Assembly (NCBI RefSeq): GCF_003943415.1
Contig: NZ_RJPK01000006.1
Coordinates: 251 to 59,735, forward strand
Source: Streptococcus oralis
GTDB taxonomy: Bacteria; Bacillota; Bacilli; Lactobacillales; Streptococcaceae
DNA: 59,485 nucleotides
Direction of reading: 5' to 3'
The notes under the pieces were generated by a model. It was not told the DNA's origin. It saw only the letters and a list, made by a program, of their open reading frames with translations, and ran no database searches. Positions 49,348 to 58,838 of this stretch are shown here, in pieces. Position 1 is the stretch's first letter. Each line of letters opens with the position of its first letter. Both the position numbers and the translations under genes were made by a program.

Positions 49348-51051
49348 TTATTTTTTACCTGACTTGTCCATATTCCAGAAGTCTGTCACGGCTCCGCGTG
49401 AAGCAGAGGATACGATATGGGCATATTTACCGAGGACACCACGGCTGTAAAGTGGTGGCAAGGTTGTTTCTGCCTTGCGTTTTTCAAGTTCTTCTTCGGA
49501 TACGGCCATGGAAATTTCTTTGGTATCTTGGTCAACCGTAACGATATCACCTGTACGGAGGTAAGCAATCGGTCCACCATCCTGAGCTTCAGGAGCGATA
49601 TGTCCGACAACCAGACCATAAGTACCACCAGAGAAGCGTCCATCCGTCAAGAGGGCAACCTTGTCTCCTTGACCTTTACCAACGATCATAGATGAAAGTG
49701 ACAGCATTTCAGGCATACCAGGACCACCCTTAGGTCCAACAAAACGGACAACGACTACATCGCCATCAACGATTTCATCTGTCAGAACGGCCTGAATAGC
49801 ATCTTCTTCTGAGTCAAAGACCTTAGCTGGTCCAACGTGACGACGAACTTTAACACCTGATACCTTAGCAACCGCACCATCAGGGGCAAGGTTCCCGTTC
49901 AAGATGATAAGCGGACCGTCTGCACGTTTTGGATTTTCAAGTGGCATAATGACTTTTTGGCCTGGTGTAAGGTCTGCAAAGTCAGCCAAGTTTTCAGCGA
50001 CTGTCTTACCAGTACATGTGATACGGTCGCCATGAAGAAAACCATTTGCCAAGAGATATTTCATAACCGCAGGGACACCACCGACTTCGTAAAGGTCTTG
50101 GAAGACATACTGACCAGATGGTTTCAAGTCGGCCAAGTGAGGCACACGTTCTTGGATCGTATTGAAGTCCTCAAGGGACAAATCAACATTAGCCGCATGG
50201 GCAATGGCAAGCAAGTGAAGAGTGGCATTTGTAGAACCACCGAGAGCCATGGTTACAGTGATGGCATCTTCAAAGGCTTCACGAGTCAAGATATCAGATG
50301 GTTTGAGACCAAGCTCCAGCATCTTAACAACAGCACGTCCTGCTGCTTCGATATCTTCTTTCTTGTCGGCTGATTCAGCTGGGTGAGATGAAGATCCTGG
50401 CAAACTCATACCGAGAACTTCGATAGCAGTCGCCATGGTATTAGCTGTATACATACCACCACAGCCACCAGGGCCAGGGCAGGCATTACATTCAAGACGT
50501 TTTACGTCCTCAGCTGTCATGTCACCATGGTTCCATTTTCCGATTCCCTCAAAGACAGAAACCAAATCGATGTCTTTGCCATCAAGATTTCCCGGTGCAA
50601 TAGTTCCACCATAAGCGAAAATAGCTGGGATATCCATATTGGCAATGGCAATCATAGAACCAGGCATGTTCTTGTCACAGCCACCGATAGCAACAAAGGC
50701 ATCCACGTTGTGACCACCCATAGCCGCTTCGATTGAGTCCGCGATGATATCGCGAGATGTTAGAGAGAAACGCATACCAGGCGTTCCCATGGCAATCCCG
50801 TCCGCTACCGTGATCGTTCCAAACTGCACAGGCCAAGCACCTGCAGATTTGACACCTTCTTTAGCTAGTTTTCCGAAATCATGCAAGTGAATGTTACATG
50901 GTGTATTTTCCGCCCAAGTTGAAATCACTCCCACAATCGGTGTTTCAAAGTCCTTATCTGTCATACCAGTCGCACGAAGCATGGCACGGTTTGGTGATTT
51001 AACCATACTGTCATAAATGCTACTGCGGTGACGTTTATCTAATTCAGTCAT
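49348..51051 (-). CDS. ilvD: Dihydroxy-acid dehydratase
   Basis: A 567-residue Fe-S dehydratase of valine, leucine and isoleucine synthesis. Cluster Cys residues sit in [17 protein letters not shown] and [17 protein letters not shown]; the catalytic end [10 protein letters not shown] is seen. No other ilv gene is adjacent. AGGGA precedes the start. Confidence 0.97.
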   Translation of the reverse strand: MTELDKRHRSSIYDSMVKSPNRAMLRATGMTDKDFETPIVGVISTWAENTPCNIHLHDFGKLAKEGVKSAGAWPVQFGTITVADGIAMGTPGMRFSLTSRDIIADSIEAAMGGHNVDAFVAIGGCDKNMPGSMIAIANMDIPAIFAYGGTIAPGNLDGKDIDLVSVFEGIGKWNHGDMTAEDVKRLECNACPGPGGCGGMYTANTMATAIEVLGMSLPGSSSHPAESADKKEDIEAAGRAVVKMLELGLKPSDILTREAFEDAITVTMALGGSTNATLHLLAIAHAANVDLSLEDFNTIQERVPHLADLKPSGQYVFQDLYEVGGVPAVMKYLLANGFLHGDRITCTGKTVAENLADFADLTPGQKVIMPLENPKRADGPLIILNGNLAPDGAVAKVSGVKVRRHVGPAKVFDSEEDAIQAVLTDEIVDGDVVVVRFVGPKGGPGMPEMLSLSSMIVGKGQGDKVALLTDGRFSGGTYGLVVGHIAPEAQDGGPIAYLRTGDIVTVDQDTKEISMAVSEEELEKRKAETTLPPLYSRGVLGKYAHIVSSASRGAVTDFWNMDKSGKK

Positions 51052-51191
51052 CTTATCCCTCCCGTTTCAGTTTTTACTATTATAGCACATTTCAAAAGCA
51101 ATGAACAGAAGAAAATTCTTGAATTTTCAGAAAATTTCGATTAATTTGATTGAATGGCTTCTAATTTTTTCATCTTTTTTTGTCAAGTAAC

Positions 51192-51220
51192 TTTACTTTA
51201 CAAAAAAAATGTGTTATCCT
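51192..51220 (+). promoter_or_regulatory. Promoter of rpmF-rpmG
   Basis: TTTACT (51192-51197), 17-bp spacer, TATCCT (51215-51220); a second pair TTTACA and TAGTAT shifted by 5-6 bp is equally spaced, so the exact start is open. Confidence 0.55.
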
Positions 51221-51281
51221 AGTATGGTTGATGAAAATCAGTAGATTGAATCGAATTTAAATACCTAAAGGAGAAATCAAA

Positions 51282-51464
51282 ATGGCAGTACCTGCACGTC
51301 GCACTTCAAAAGCGAAGAAAAACAAACGTCGTACACACTACAAAGTAACAGCTCCATCTGTAAACTTTGACGAAACTACTGGAGATTACTCACGTTCTCA
51401 CCGCGTATCACTTAAAGGATACTACAAAGGACGTAAAATCGCTAAAGCTGCTACAGCTGAATAA
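51282..51464 (+). CDS. rpmF: 50S ribosomal protein L32 (zinc-free form)
   Basis: The 60-residue protein [20 protein letters not shown]... has the L32 N-terminus. It lacks the four Cys of the zinc ribbon, so it is the C-minus form usual in streptococci. AAAGGAG lies 8 nt upstream. It is followed after 15 nt by rpmG. Confidence 0.97.
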   Translation: MAVPARRTSKAKKNKRRTHYKVTAPSVNFDETTGDYSRSHRVSLKGYYKGRKIAKAATAE

Positions 51465-51479
51465 TAGAAGGGAGATACC

Positions 51480-51629
51480 ATGCGCGTAAATATCACACTT
51501 GAACACAAAGAATCTGGTGAACGCTTGTACCTTACTTCTAAAAACAAACGTAACACTCCAGACCGTCTTCAATTGAAGAAATACTCACCAAAACTTCGCA
51601 AACACGTTGTGTTCACAGAGGTTAAATAA
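51480..51629 (+). CDS. rpmG: 50S ribosomal protein L33 (zinc-free form)
   Basis: A 49-residue protein, [20 protein letters not shown]... ending VVFTEVK, with no Cys pairs and so the C-minus L33 form. GAAGGGAG lies 6 nt before the ATG. The terminator after it is the start of an integration hotspot in this genome. Confidence 0.95.
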
Positions 51630-51640
51630 TTTAACACAGT

Positions 51641-51711
51641 AAAAGCCTATGAAATCAACGTTTCAATGGCTTTTTTCTTTTAATTTTAGCAAAATAACTG
51701 AATTTTAACTG
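51641..51711. other. att-like repeat, copy A, overlapping the rpmG terminator
   Basis: Starts with a terminator hairpin (AAAAGCC ... GGCTTTTTT) and continues to AACTG. The same 71 bp recur at 53172-53242 with nine mismatches; GCCTATGAAATCAA and the T-run are identical. It probably contains the attachment site used by elements entering after rpmG. Confidence 0.65.
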
Positions 51712-51783
51712 AATATGATTGTTCATATCAAATAGGGGAATATTTTTGATATAATTATTTTGAAAATCATCAAGGAGCCTAGT

Positions 51784-52533
51784 ATGAAGAAGACCATCAA
51801 TATTAATTGGGGAGAAAAAATTTCTGAAGTCTCTAAAAAAATCAAAGAATTTAAAATAACTTCTTTTTATATGTTAAGTACAGACCTATATAAAATTGAT
51901 AATAAAAAGTTAACACATATTATTACCAATAAATTTGAAAATCATCCTGCCACGATAATGATTTTAATAGGTACTAAAGATAACCAACTTATTGCTAAAA
52001 AAAATAAATTTTGGAATATCCCCTCTGAAATACATCATTTGAAAGATGCGATTGATAAAAAGACCAATGACTATCTTGACTTATACTTTATCAAACTTGA
52101 GAAGGAAAAGCAAAAATGGTTATATAGCACAGAGAGTAATCAATTTATTAAATTTGTGTTCACTCCTCTTATAGAATTTGGTAAAGAGAGCAAAATATAC
52201 CTCTACTTTGTCACACTTACCGTATATCAAAATGGATCAATAGTAATTGATTTATTTGAGGATTTGAGAGACTCTTTTTATGATGTCGACTTTCAACACC
52301 CGTATACCAAAACGATAGCCAAACTCTTTCCTGATTTTAAAAAGCGAAACAAATCATACTCTTTGGACTCTTCTCAACAGTTAGATGATATTTTAAATTA
52401 TATAAAAAAAGAATTATCTTCAATAAGTGGAGGCATTCAATTAAGCGAACGGGTTTTTACACTCCATTTCATTACTAATATGAAAGATATGAATAAATTA
52501 GAATTCTTTAAAAAAGACAAATTGTATACTTGA
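51784..52533 (+). pseudogene. Unknown AT-rich cargo gene, N-terminal part (frame ends at TGA)
   Basis: This 249-codon frame (start MKKTINI, AAGGAG 6 nt upstream) has no family I recognise. It is rich in Lys, Ile, Phe and Tyr, and far more AT-rich than neighbours, which suggests transfer. It ends in a TGA directly followed, in the same frame, by 210 further open codons, so it is most simply the 5' part of one roughly 460-residue gene broken by a nonsense change. A TATAAT at 51750-51755 may be its -10 box. Two separate coupled genes (TGAATG) is the alternative. Confidence 0.6.
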
Positions 52534-53166
52534 ATGATTAACGCTCCATATACTTCACAAGCTCTATCCTCTATGAATAAATCAAAATATTACAGAACAG
52601 ACTATTTTGATTTAGAATACATTAACTACATAAACAAAGGTTCTAATTATGTCATCTGGAAAAACAATAATTCTAATAATTTTGAGTCCAATTTTCTACA
52701 ACAAGCTAGCTTCTTTTTAGCTTCGGCTACTCCTTTTTTTCAATTAGTTTGCCTTGAAGAAACTATTATGGACGGACTTGAAAAATTCCACCTTTCAAAT
52801 GAAAAACATCTTATTCAGTTTAATGAATGGGCTCACAATTATAAAAAATCATATATTTTTATGTACCGACTTAATTATAGACCTATTTTTGAACTTTTTA
52901 ATCATCTTAAAGAGCACTCTGATTTCACTCACGATGAATATGTAGAAAAAGTAAAGCAAGAGGAATATGACTTAATTAAAGAAAAATATCAATTTAATGA
53001 ATTACGAAATACTAAACTTATGGAAGCAATACTTTTTATTATTGCTTCCGTATCTGTTCTTCAAGTAATAAATATCTTTACTAATAACATTGAGATTTTA
53101 TTGATAAGTTTAGTTAGTATTATTGTTATTTCTATATTCATAATCATAGCAAGAATACTAAAATAA
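52534..53166 (+). pseudogene. Unknown cargo gene, C-terminal membrane part
   Basis: The 210-residue continuation starts at an ATG touching the TGA, with no ribosome binding site. A long charged helical region (HSDFTHDEYVEKVKQEEYDLIKEKYQ) leads into two adjacent membrane helices at the end (about 162-181 and 186-207). That long stalk plus two terminal helices recalls CorA-like channels and some phage-defence effectors, but there is no GMN motif and homology is not shown. It stops 5 nt before att-like copy B. Confidence 0.6.
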
Positions 53167-53171
53167 TAATT

Positions 53172-53242
53172 AAAGGCCTATGAAATCAAAGTTTCAAAGG
53201 CTTTTTTCGTTTGATTTTAACAAAACAACTGAATCTCAACTG
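53172..53242. other. att-like repeat, copy B, at the left end of the mobile element
   Basis: A 71-bp near copy of 51641-51711, including the hairpin AAAGGCC...AAGGCTTTTTTC, 11 nt from the end of the integrase gene. It probably is, or contains, the junction of the integrated element. The exact core cannot be set without the right end. Confidence 0.65.
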
Positions 53243-53253
53243 GTGAAAATAAA

Positions 53254-54750
53254 TCAAGTAATTATTTCAGCCAAATCTACCATAGCTTGTTCAATCTTAT
53301 GTTTTCCTTTTTGCATGACATGAAGATAAATTTTTTCTATTTCTCTACTATCTTCTGAATGTCCCACAAACTCTCGAATAACGTTTAGGCTTACATTCTT
53401 ATCAGCCATGACTGAAACAAAACTATGTCGGAACATATGGGGAACTATGTGAACAGGTCTACCAAAATCGACTAGGTCATCAATATCCTTATAGGATTTT
53501 CCACTTTTCTTATTATACTTAGCGGACTGACTAGTTCCACCTCTTAAGAACATTGAAATTTCTGTATGATACAATGGACTGCCCTGCTGGTTCTTCCCTT
53601 TTATGTATACCCTAGTAAAAATATATCCCATATCATGATAAGTCGGATTAAATCTCGCCTGAAACTTATTTCTTTCAATATATTTAAGTAAAATTTGTTC
53701 TACTTTTGGTGACATCGGAATAGTTCTAACGCTTTCTTTAGTTTTTAGAATTGCTCTATATCGTTCCTTCTCATCACGCAAGCCTTCTTCTACCATTTCT
53801 TTGTCAGTCTTATTATGGCTTGCCCTCTGCCAATGAACCTTAATGAGTTTATTCTTGAAATCTAGAACATCTTCATTCAAACCTAATGCTTCACTCGGTC
53901 TCATACCTGTCAAGTAGATAATTCTGAGTACATCAGCAACTAGTTCATTATTATGTCGCTTAGTCCAATTTTCAATAATTTTAAATACTTGATTAGCCTC
54001 TTCAACTTCAAGATATTTTTCAGCTATATCTTCCCTAAGTTTCGCCTGCTCTTCTGCACTTGTTAGTGTCTTACGCTTAACCCTCTTATTCAAAATAGGG
54101 TGTTGCGACGCTGTCAATTCTCCTTGTTCTACCGCCCAATCAAATATCATTTTAAGATAGATATGAATGTTCTTTGAAGTTCCCTCACTTGCATTATTTA
54201 TAATATCTTGCATTTTTTCCTGTTCCATACAGAACTGTTTAAGGCTCATATTTTCGTTGAAATATGGGGAAATATGCTGGTTATAAACACTAACTCTAGT
54301 CTTTAGAGTATTCTTGGCAGGCTTAACACGATTGACCCACCACTTAAAAGCTAAACCGTATAATTCACTGTTTTCATCATACGGTCTAGCTATCTCTTTG
54401 AGGCATAAAGTTTTACTAGGCTCTAATTTCTTTGGTTTTTCTCCAGTCAAATCTAATACGGTTTCATCAATCATTTCATTTAATATCTTTGAAACTTTTG
54501 TAATCAGCTGACTATTCTTTATATCAGAAATAAGTAACTTCTCATGTCCCTTACTGTCCTTTCCTGTTGGTATTGCCTTAGTCGTATACCACCCTTTATT
54601 TTCTCCCCTTGTAAGGTACTTATAACGACTTTTTGTTATCAAAGGATGAGTATATCTCATTGCAAACTTAACAAGCACATTTCCTTTTTTAGAAGGGTCT
54701 GGTTTCCATTGATAAACAGTCAGAACTCGAGTAGTCTTACCTACCTTCAT
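53254..54750 (-). CDS. Tyrosine recombinase (integrase)
   Basis: The 498-residue integrase has the catalytic set: Arg in TGMRPSEALGL, His-x-x-Arg in HMFRHSF, His in GHSEDSREI and nucleophile Tyr in IEKIYLHV. An N-terminal arm-binding domain and a SAM-like core-binding domain (about 125-230) precede it. It lies at the element end next to the att-like repeat, as integrases do, and is longer than the Tn916 enzyme. Downstream of an excisionase-like gene. Confidence 0.93.
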   Translation of the reverse strand: MKVGKTTRVLTVYQWKPDPSKKGNVLVKFAMRYTHPLITKSRYKYLTRGENKGWYTTKAIPTGKDSKGHEKLLISDIKNSQLITKVSKILNEMIDETVLDLTGEKPKKLEPSKTLCLKEIARPYDENSELYGLAFKWWVNRVKPAKNTLKTRVSVYNQHISPYFNENMSLKQFCMEQEKMQDIINNASEGTSKNIHIYLKMIFDWAVEQGELTASQHPILNKRVKRKTLTSAEEQAKLREDIAEKYLEVEEANQVFKIIENWTKRHNNELVADVLRIIYLTGMRPSEALGLNEDVLDFKNKLIKVHWQRASHNKTDKEMVEEGLRDEKERYRAILKTKESVRTIPMSPKVEQILLKYIERNKFQARFNPTYHDMGYIFTRVYIKGKNQQGSPLYHTEISMFLRGGTSQSAKYNKKSGKSYKDIDDLVDFGRPVHIVPHMFRHSFVSVMADKNVSLNVIREFVGHSEDSREIEKIYLHVMQKGKHKIEQAMVDLAEIIT

Positions 54751-54765
54751 TTTTACCCCCTTATA

Positions 54766-55014
54766 CTAAGCTATAACTGCCTCATTTTCATGGAAAATCT
54801 TATAATCAAACCAATCTTTAAACACCTCCGCATGAATAAAGACATTCCCATGGGTTCCACAAATTCCAAAAGAATATGGACTATTTCTCATTTGACGAAT
54901 ATAGTGATCCAATGTAGGTAATTTCATACCCTTCCAAAGTTCATCTAAAAATTCTTTCTTCCGATACCAATTTTTAGTTAAATCATAGTCTGACTTTGTC
55001 TTAAGCTCTATCAT
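54766..55014 (-). CDS. Excisionase-like small protein
   Basis: An 82-residue protein located 15 nt before the integrase gene. Its DELWKGMKLPTLDHYIRQMR stretch could be a short winged-HTH DNA-binding segment. Size and position suit Xis, but sequence evidence alone is weak. AAAGGAAAG lies 7 nt upstream of the start. Confidence 0.6.
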   Translation of the reverse strand: MIELKTKSDYDLTKNWYRKKEFLDELWKGMKLPTLDHYIRQMRNSPYSFGICGTHGNVFIHAEVFKDWFDYKIFHENEAVIA

Positions 55015-55075
55015 TGGAATACTTTCCTTTCTTATGCTATAATCTAGTTAGTTAATTTTTAGAGGCGACTTATTT

Positions 55076-56092
55076 TCAAGTCGTCTTTTTTTGTCCCCAA
55101 AATTGGGAACTATTCTGTTCTCTTATATATTGTTCTATATCCTTTTCATCATTATCAGTTAGCCTTGAAAGTCCCTCTTTGAGCAAGCTTTGAATATAAT
55201 CTTCCGCCTTTTGAACATCATAAGCCTGATACTTTGCAATATAGACTTTTGCTAATGTTTTCGCAACTTGTTTCTCTGTCCAAGCCTCCGACTGCCGTAG
55301 TGTCGTTTTAGCCCTTGTAATACTAAGAACTGTCTGGTTTTCAGTTCCTAGATAATCTATCCACCACTTGACTTTTTTTCTTCTCCAATGATTGCTATCT
55401 GTCGCATTTGGACGAACAAAGCGATAATGACCATTGATAGCTTCAAAATAGATTGACGATAAGGGACGTTTTAAAAATAACTGCTCTGCAATTATATTAG
55501 CCTTTTCCTGCCAACATCTAAGCTCTGCGCGAATCCAAGACGAAACTTCTACAAGCTCTTGCTTACCAAGTTGCTCCATGCGTTTATTATATATGCACCA
55601 CTGCTGATTACCTCGTGAACCTATTGCAACTGTTTCTCCTACACGCTCACCAGAATCTAGAACTGATTTCTCATGATATTCAAAGTGTTTTGCTTTCGAG
55701 ATACATAATCCTTTCTTGCAATAGTCATATATTCGTTGAACATCTAAGCTACCATCAAATATGTCGTGGGCAATATCTAGTCTAGTAAAGTTGGCATTAT
55801 GATGATATAAACGATTTATCAAAGCAATCCAATTATTTTCGTTACTGTTTAAAAACTCTTCATATTGATGACAACCTTGCCCTTTTAATTCGATAAATAC
55901 ACCCATAGAAAGCCTATCAGCATTAAAATACACCTTAATTTCTGAACAAGAATAATGTTGCTTATACTTATTTATGCCCCAATCATTCAAGGAAAAGTTT
56001 TCAAGAGGAATCAGAAGGATGTCTGTCAGAACTCTTTCTGGCGGAACATCCTTAACAGTCACAGCAAAATAATCTATTCTAACAGTATTCAT
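55076..56092 (-). CDS. Rep_trans-family relaxase / replication initiator (MobT-like)
   Basis: The 338-residue protein has the metal-site motif FTRLDIAHD (102-110) and the catalytic Tyr region WCIYNKRMEQ with Y168, as in pT181-type Rep proteins, ICEBs1 NicK and Tn916 Orf20. It should nick one strand at the origin of transfer and allow rolling-circle replication of the excised element. It begins 4 nt after the unknown upstream gene, with an AGGAG site. The candidate nick site lies about 570-590 bp upstream. Confidence 0.88.
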   Translation of the reverse strand: MNTVRIDYFAVTVKDVPPERVLTDILLIPLENFSLNDWGINKYKQHYSCSEIKVYFNADRLSMGVFIELKGQGCHQYEEFLNSNENNWIALINRLYHHNANFTRLDIAHDIFDGSLDVQRIYDYCKKGLCISKAKHFEYHEKSVLDSGERVGETVAIGSRGNQQWCIYNKRMEQLGKQELVEVSSWIRAELRCWQEKANIIAEQLFLKRPLSSIYFEAINGHYRFVRPNATDSNHWRRKKVKWWIDYLGTENQTVLSITRAKTTLRQSEAWTEKQVAKTLAKVYIAKYQAYDVQKAEDYIQSLLKEGLSRLTDNDEKDIEQYIREQNSSQFWGQKKTT

Positions 56093-56096
56093 AGGA

Positions 56097-56516
56097 TTAT
56101 TCTCCTAGAATTTTAATATCCTCACACACAATTTTTACACCCGCCCAATTACTTCTAGCCATGTTCCAAGCTAGTCGAACCTTAGGCCGAATCAATTCAA
56201 CAGAAACATTCAACAAAGAATCATTTTGAGCAAGTTTTGCAATCTTATCCAGATTTCCGATAATTTCTAGGTTAATCGCTTTTAAGTCATCAGTAGAAAT
56301 TCCCATTTCAGTTAGAACTTTCACTTTGTCAGCGTCAAGCACAGTAGAAGTAATTTTACTTACTTCATCTGTCTTCACGTTTTCACCGTTGATTTCTTTG
56401 TATTTGTTGCTCACCCTAACTGACAAAATCACTACTTTCTTAGGAATATCAAACTGTGACATTTCAAGGTCAAGCAATCCAATTTTAATGTTTGTATCTG
56501 TCATATTGTAAACCAT
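56097..56516 (-). CDS. Unknown protein encoded before the relaxase
   Basis: A 139-residue mixed alpha/beta protein with no membrane segment and no motif I recognise. Its place between the origin region and the relaxase, and tight spacing to the latter, suggest a transfer or replication accessory role. AGGAG lies 7 nt before the start. It is not obviously the Tn916 Orf22/Orf23 type. Confidence 0.75.
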   Translation of the reverse strand: MVYNMTDTNIKIGLLDLEMSQFDIPKKVVILSVRVSNKYKEINGENVKTDEVSKITSTVLDADKVKVLTEMGISTDDLKAINLEIIGNLDKIAKLAQNDSLLNVSVELIRPKVRLAWNMARSNWAGVKIVCEDIKILGE

Positions 56517-56588
56517 ATTTTTTCTCCTTAATTCCGTATCCTACATGAAAACACCTCTCATCCTTACTCTCCCAAGAGTTTGCGACCT

Positions 56589-56680
56589 CTTGGTACAACT
56601 AGCAAGCCGTAACCCCTTACGTACCAAGGGTTTAGAGTACATTTCATGTATGTGTGCACCCCCTATTAGTACTGGGGCTG
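56589..56680 (-). other. Candidate origin of transfer / nick site
   Basis: On the minus strand CCCC-AGTACTAATA-GGGG (56660-56677) forms a hairpin whose loop contains ACTAATA, close to the nick loop of pT181-type origins. Next to it lie CTTGGTAC / GTACCAAG (56589-56596 and 56621-56628) and a nested AACCC/GGGTT pairing. Together with the Rep_trans relaxase encoded just downstream this is a good oriT candidate, placed as in Tn916 between the coupling-protein and relaxase genes. Confidence 0.6.
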
Positions 56681-56723
56681 TTTTTTCTGACCTCCTGCAA
56701 AAGCAGTCGGTTGGCTCTTTCTC

Positions 56724-56788
56724 CTAGCAAAAAGAAGAACGCTCCGCTCGATTCTGCCCCTCCTGGGCAATCGTCCCTATTTTGCTAG
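56724..56788. repeat. Inverted repeats in the origin region
   Basis: CTAGCAAAA (56724-56732) and TTTTGCTAG (56780-56788) enclose a TGCCC/GGGCA hairpin (56755-56769). Such folding single strands suit a single-strand origin or a second processing site. The rest of 56517-56911 has no supportable gene. Confidence 0.5.
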
Positions 56789-56911
56789 TTCGAAAGACCG
56801 TCGTCTGAGTTTGGCAATATACTCAATGGTTCATTGTTTATCCTCATTAATACCTCTATTTTTCCGCATACTTCACAGATATGTTTTAAAATCATATCAT
56901 TAAATATCCTT

Positions 56912-57055
56912 TTATTCCAGCTCATCAACAATAAACATATGAGCCATATTCATTGCTTTTAGCAACGCCTTATATGGATTGGTATCAGATTCATAATCCT
57001 TCATTACATTTCCATCTCCTAGCTTCACAAGTATTTCTATCTCATACATCCTCAT
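56912..57055 (-). CDS. Small unknown protein (47 residues)
   Basis: An open frame encoding MRMYEIEILVKLGDGNVM... VDELE that overlaps the end of the coupling-protein gene by 14 nt, with AAGGA 5 nt before the ATG. Composition is balanced and charged. The overlap and ribosome binding site argue that it is a real co-translated gene. Function unknown. Confidence 0.6.
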   Translation of the reverse strand: MRMYEIEILVKLGDGNVMKDYESDTNPYKALLKAMNMAHMFIVDELE

Positions 57056-58355
57056 CTTCATCCTTCATATAATCTTTAGCAGCACATTCCCAAACTGGGA
57101 GTATTGTCTCAAATACATCTCTGTCAAAAATTGGGGCTTGAAATTCCTTGGGAGGCTCTCTCTCTGTAGAGTAAAGCCCAACTCCTTTATCCTTCTTGAC
57201 ATTGGGCACATCTGTTGTGCCGAACATCATCTGACTAGATTCGCGAGTAGGCATTCCAAGGAATATAGCATGGGCCAATTGCTCTCGAATGTTGGTCGAA
57301 AGGCTATCGGAACGGGGTTGTTGCATAACAATACAGACCCCCATAGATAAAGACCTGGATTTTTGAGCAACGATGGCAACCATATTTTCAAAATCTTTTT
57401 TAGTCTTACTGTCCATCGAAGCCACTAACGATGAATACTCCTCTATTATCAGAAGTAAAGGAGGAAGGCCTAAGTCTATACCAATACTATCAAACAAATC
57501 ACTTTGATTATAGATTAGCATACGTCTATCTAGCTCCTTGACATAGTGACGCAGAATTCTAAAGGCATCCTCATTACTTGTCCCATAATTTCCTACTGGC
57601 ATTCCCGAACGCTGACACAGTTTATAAATGTCAGACATTTTCGGGTCAATCACAAAAATCTTAGCATGTCTACCACATACAGTCTGAGAAATAAATCTCG
57701 ACACTATAAAATATGTGCTATAACTCTTACCCGCACCACTAGAACCAGATATCAATAAATTATAATTTTTTCTTACATCTATTACGAATTCATCATAAAT
57801 TTTTATTTTCAGACTATCATCTTCAAGAGGGAGGGAGGTGATATGTTGACGTTCGGGCGGTCTATACACAAAAACATATTCAACATGAGTAGCATAAATT
57901 TCTTTAGACGATAGGCTTATTCCTAGAGCACTGCTTAGGAGAACGTCTAAATTGTCCATCTCTATCGCGAACTCATCACCACTCTTAATAGCTTCTATTA
58001 TGATTGAAATGTCATTCACTTCATAATTAAATCGAGCAGAACTAAGAATAATACCATCTTTTGTTGCTGTAAAAAGAAAGGAATTTCTGCGAAGCATAAA
58101 TAGAAGGTTTTCTCTGACAATTAACAGCGGTTCAATCTGCTGAGCCCATCCCTTGATTTTTCTTTCAATGTACAAAGTTATAATTAATCCAACAGATAAT
58201 GTAAACATTTGGAGAAACCATCCCTTAAAAAGAATACTACTAGAAAGGGACAATATGCTCAAAAATCCTATAGTAAACCAGCGAAAACTCCTTAATTTAG
58301 ATGTATTAACAAAGTAATTCTCAGACAAAGAAGCCGTTTGTTTAATTTGAAACAT
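57042..58355 (-). CDS. FtsK/TcpA-type coupling protein
   Basis: The 437-residue ATPase has two N-terminal membrane helices (about 25-62), Walker A GSSGAGKS at 204-211 and Walker B LLLIIEEY about 110 residues later. TcpA-type proteins carry the relaxase-DNA complex to a conjugation channel. It follows two small membrane proteins on the same strand. It is smaller than chromosomal FtsK and lacks a long linker or gamma domain, so a division role is unlikely. Confidence 0.88.
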   Translation of the reverse strand: MFQIKQTASLSENYFVNTSKLRSFRWFTIGFLSILSLSSSILFKGWFLQMFTLSVGLIITLYIERKIKGWAQQIEPLLIVRENLLFMLRRNSFLFTATKDGIILSSARFNYEVNDISIIIEAIKSGDEFAIEMDNLDVLLSSALGISLSSKEIYATHVEYVFVYRPPERQHITSLPLEDDSLKIKIYDEFVIDVRKNYNLLISGSSGAGKSYSTYFIVSRFISQTVCGRHAKIFVIDPKMSDIYKLCQRSGMPVGNYGTSNEDAFRILRHYVKELDRRMLIYNQSDLFDSIGIDLGLPPLLLIIEEYSSLVASMDSKTKKDFENMVAIVAQKSRSLSMGVCIVMQQPRSDSLSTNIREQLAHAIFLGMPTRESSQMMFGTTDVPNVKKDKGVGLYSTEREPPKEFQAPIFDRDVFETILPVWECAAKDYMKDEDEDV

Positions 58356-58358
58356 TTT

Positions 58359-58574
58359 TTACCTTAATTTTTCCAGCATATCCTTAACGATAATGCGAAA
58401 GTTTTTTATCTTTATTTTGAAATAGTAAAAGGCAAATGTGAATAAAAATGGGGTGGCTATAATAGCACACATTAAAGAAACCCCTTCTCCAATAGGATGG
58501 AAAATAAAAACCGAAAGACCCATTAGAATTATAAACACGCAAAAAGATACTTGCATATATTTTATATCATTCAT
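58359..58574 (-). CDS. Small two-helix membrane protein of the element
   Basis: A 71-residue protein with two helices (about 7-27 and 31-53) and a short basic tail. The start MNDIKYM is set by AGGTGAG upstream; it overlaps the preceding gene by 8 nt and ends 3 nt before the coupling-protein gene. Function unknown. Confidence 0.65.
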   Translation of the reverse strand: MNDIKYMQVSFCVFIILMGLSVFIFHPIGEGVSLMCAIIATPFLFTFAFYYFKIKIKNFRIIVKDMLEKLR

Positions 58575-58779
58575 GTCTCTCACCTCGTTTTTTTAATAAG
58601 GCTGATATTAAATCAGGGAGTTGCATAATCAACAAAACAAGAGATAGCAAAACAAAAGACTGAATTGCCAGAAATGGATTAAATTTATTAAAATTCATGT
58701 TTCCAGAAAATCCTGAAAATACTGAAAAAATCATGATTAATGTTACAGAGATATTTCTCCAAAAATAATATTTATTCAT
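58567..58779 (-). CDS. Small two-helix membrane protein of the element
   Basis: A 70-residue protein with helices at about 10-25 and 36-62 and a basic end (KKRGERHE). AAGGAG lies before the start. It precedes the next small membrane gene in an overlapping chain. Confidence 0.65.
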   Translation of the reverse strand: MNKYYFWRNISVTLIMIFSVFSGFSGNMNFNKFNPFLAIQSFVLLSLVLLIMQLPDLISALLKKRGERHE

Positions 58780-58838
58780 ACTCTTATTTCTCCTTATTTA
58801 TAAGTAAAACGATAGAGGAGAAACCTCCCCTACCAAAA

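Noticed and set aside
54544..54921. 125-codon plus-strand frame over the integrase and excisionase genes
   Set aside because: It lies antisense to two better supported genes with clear start signals.
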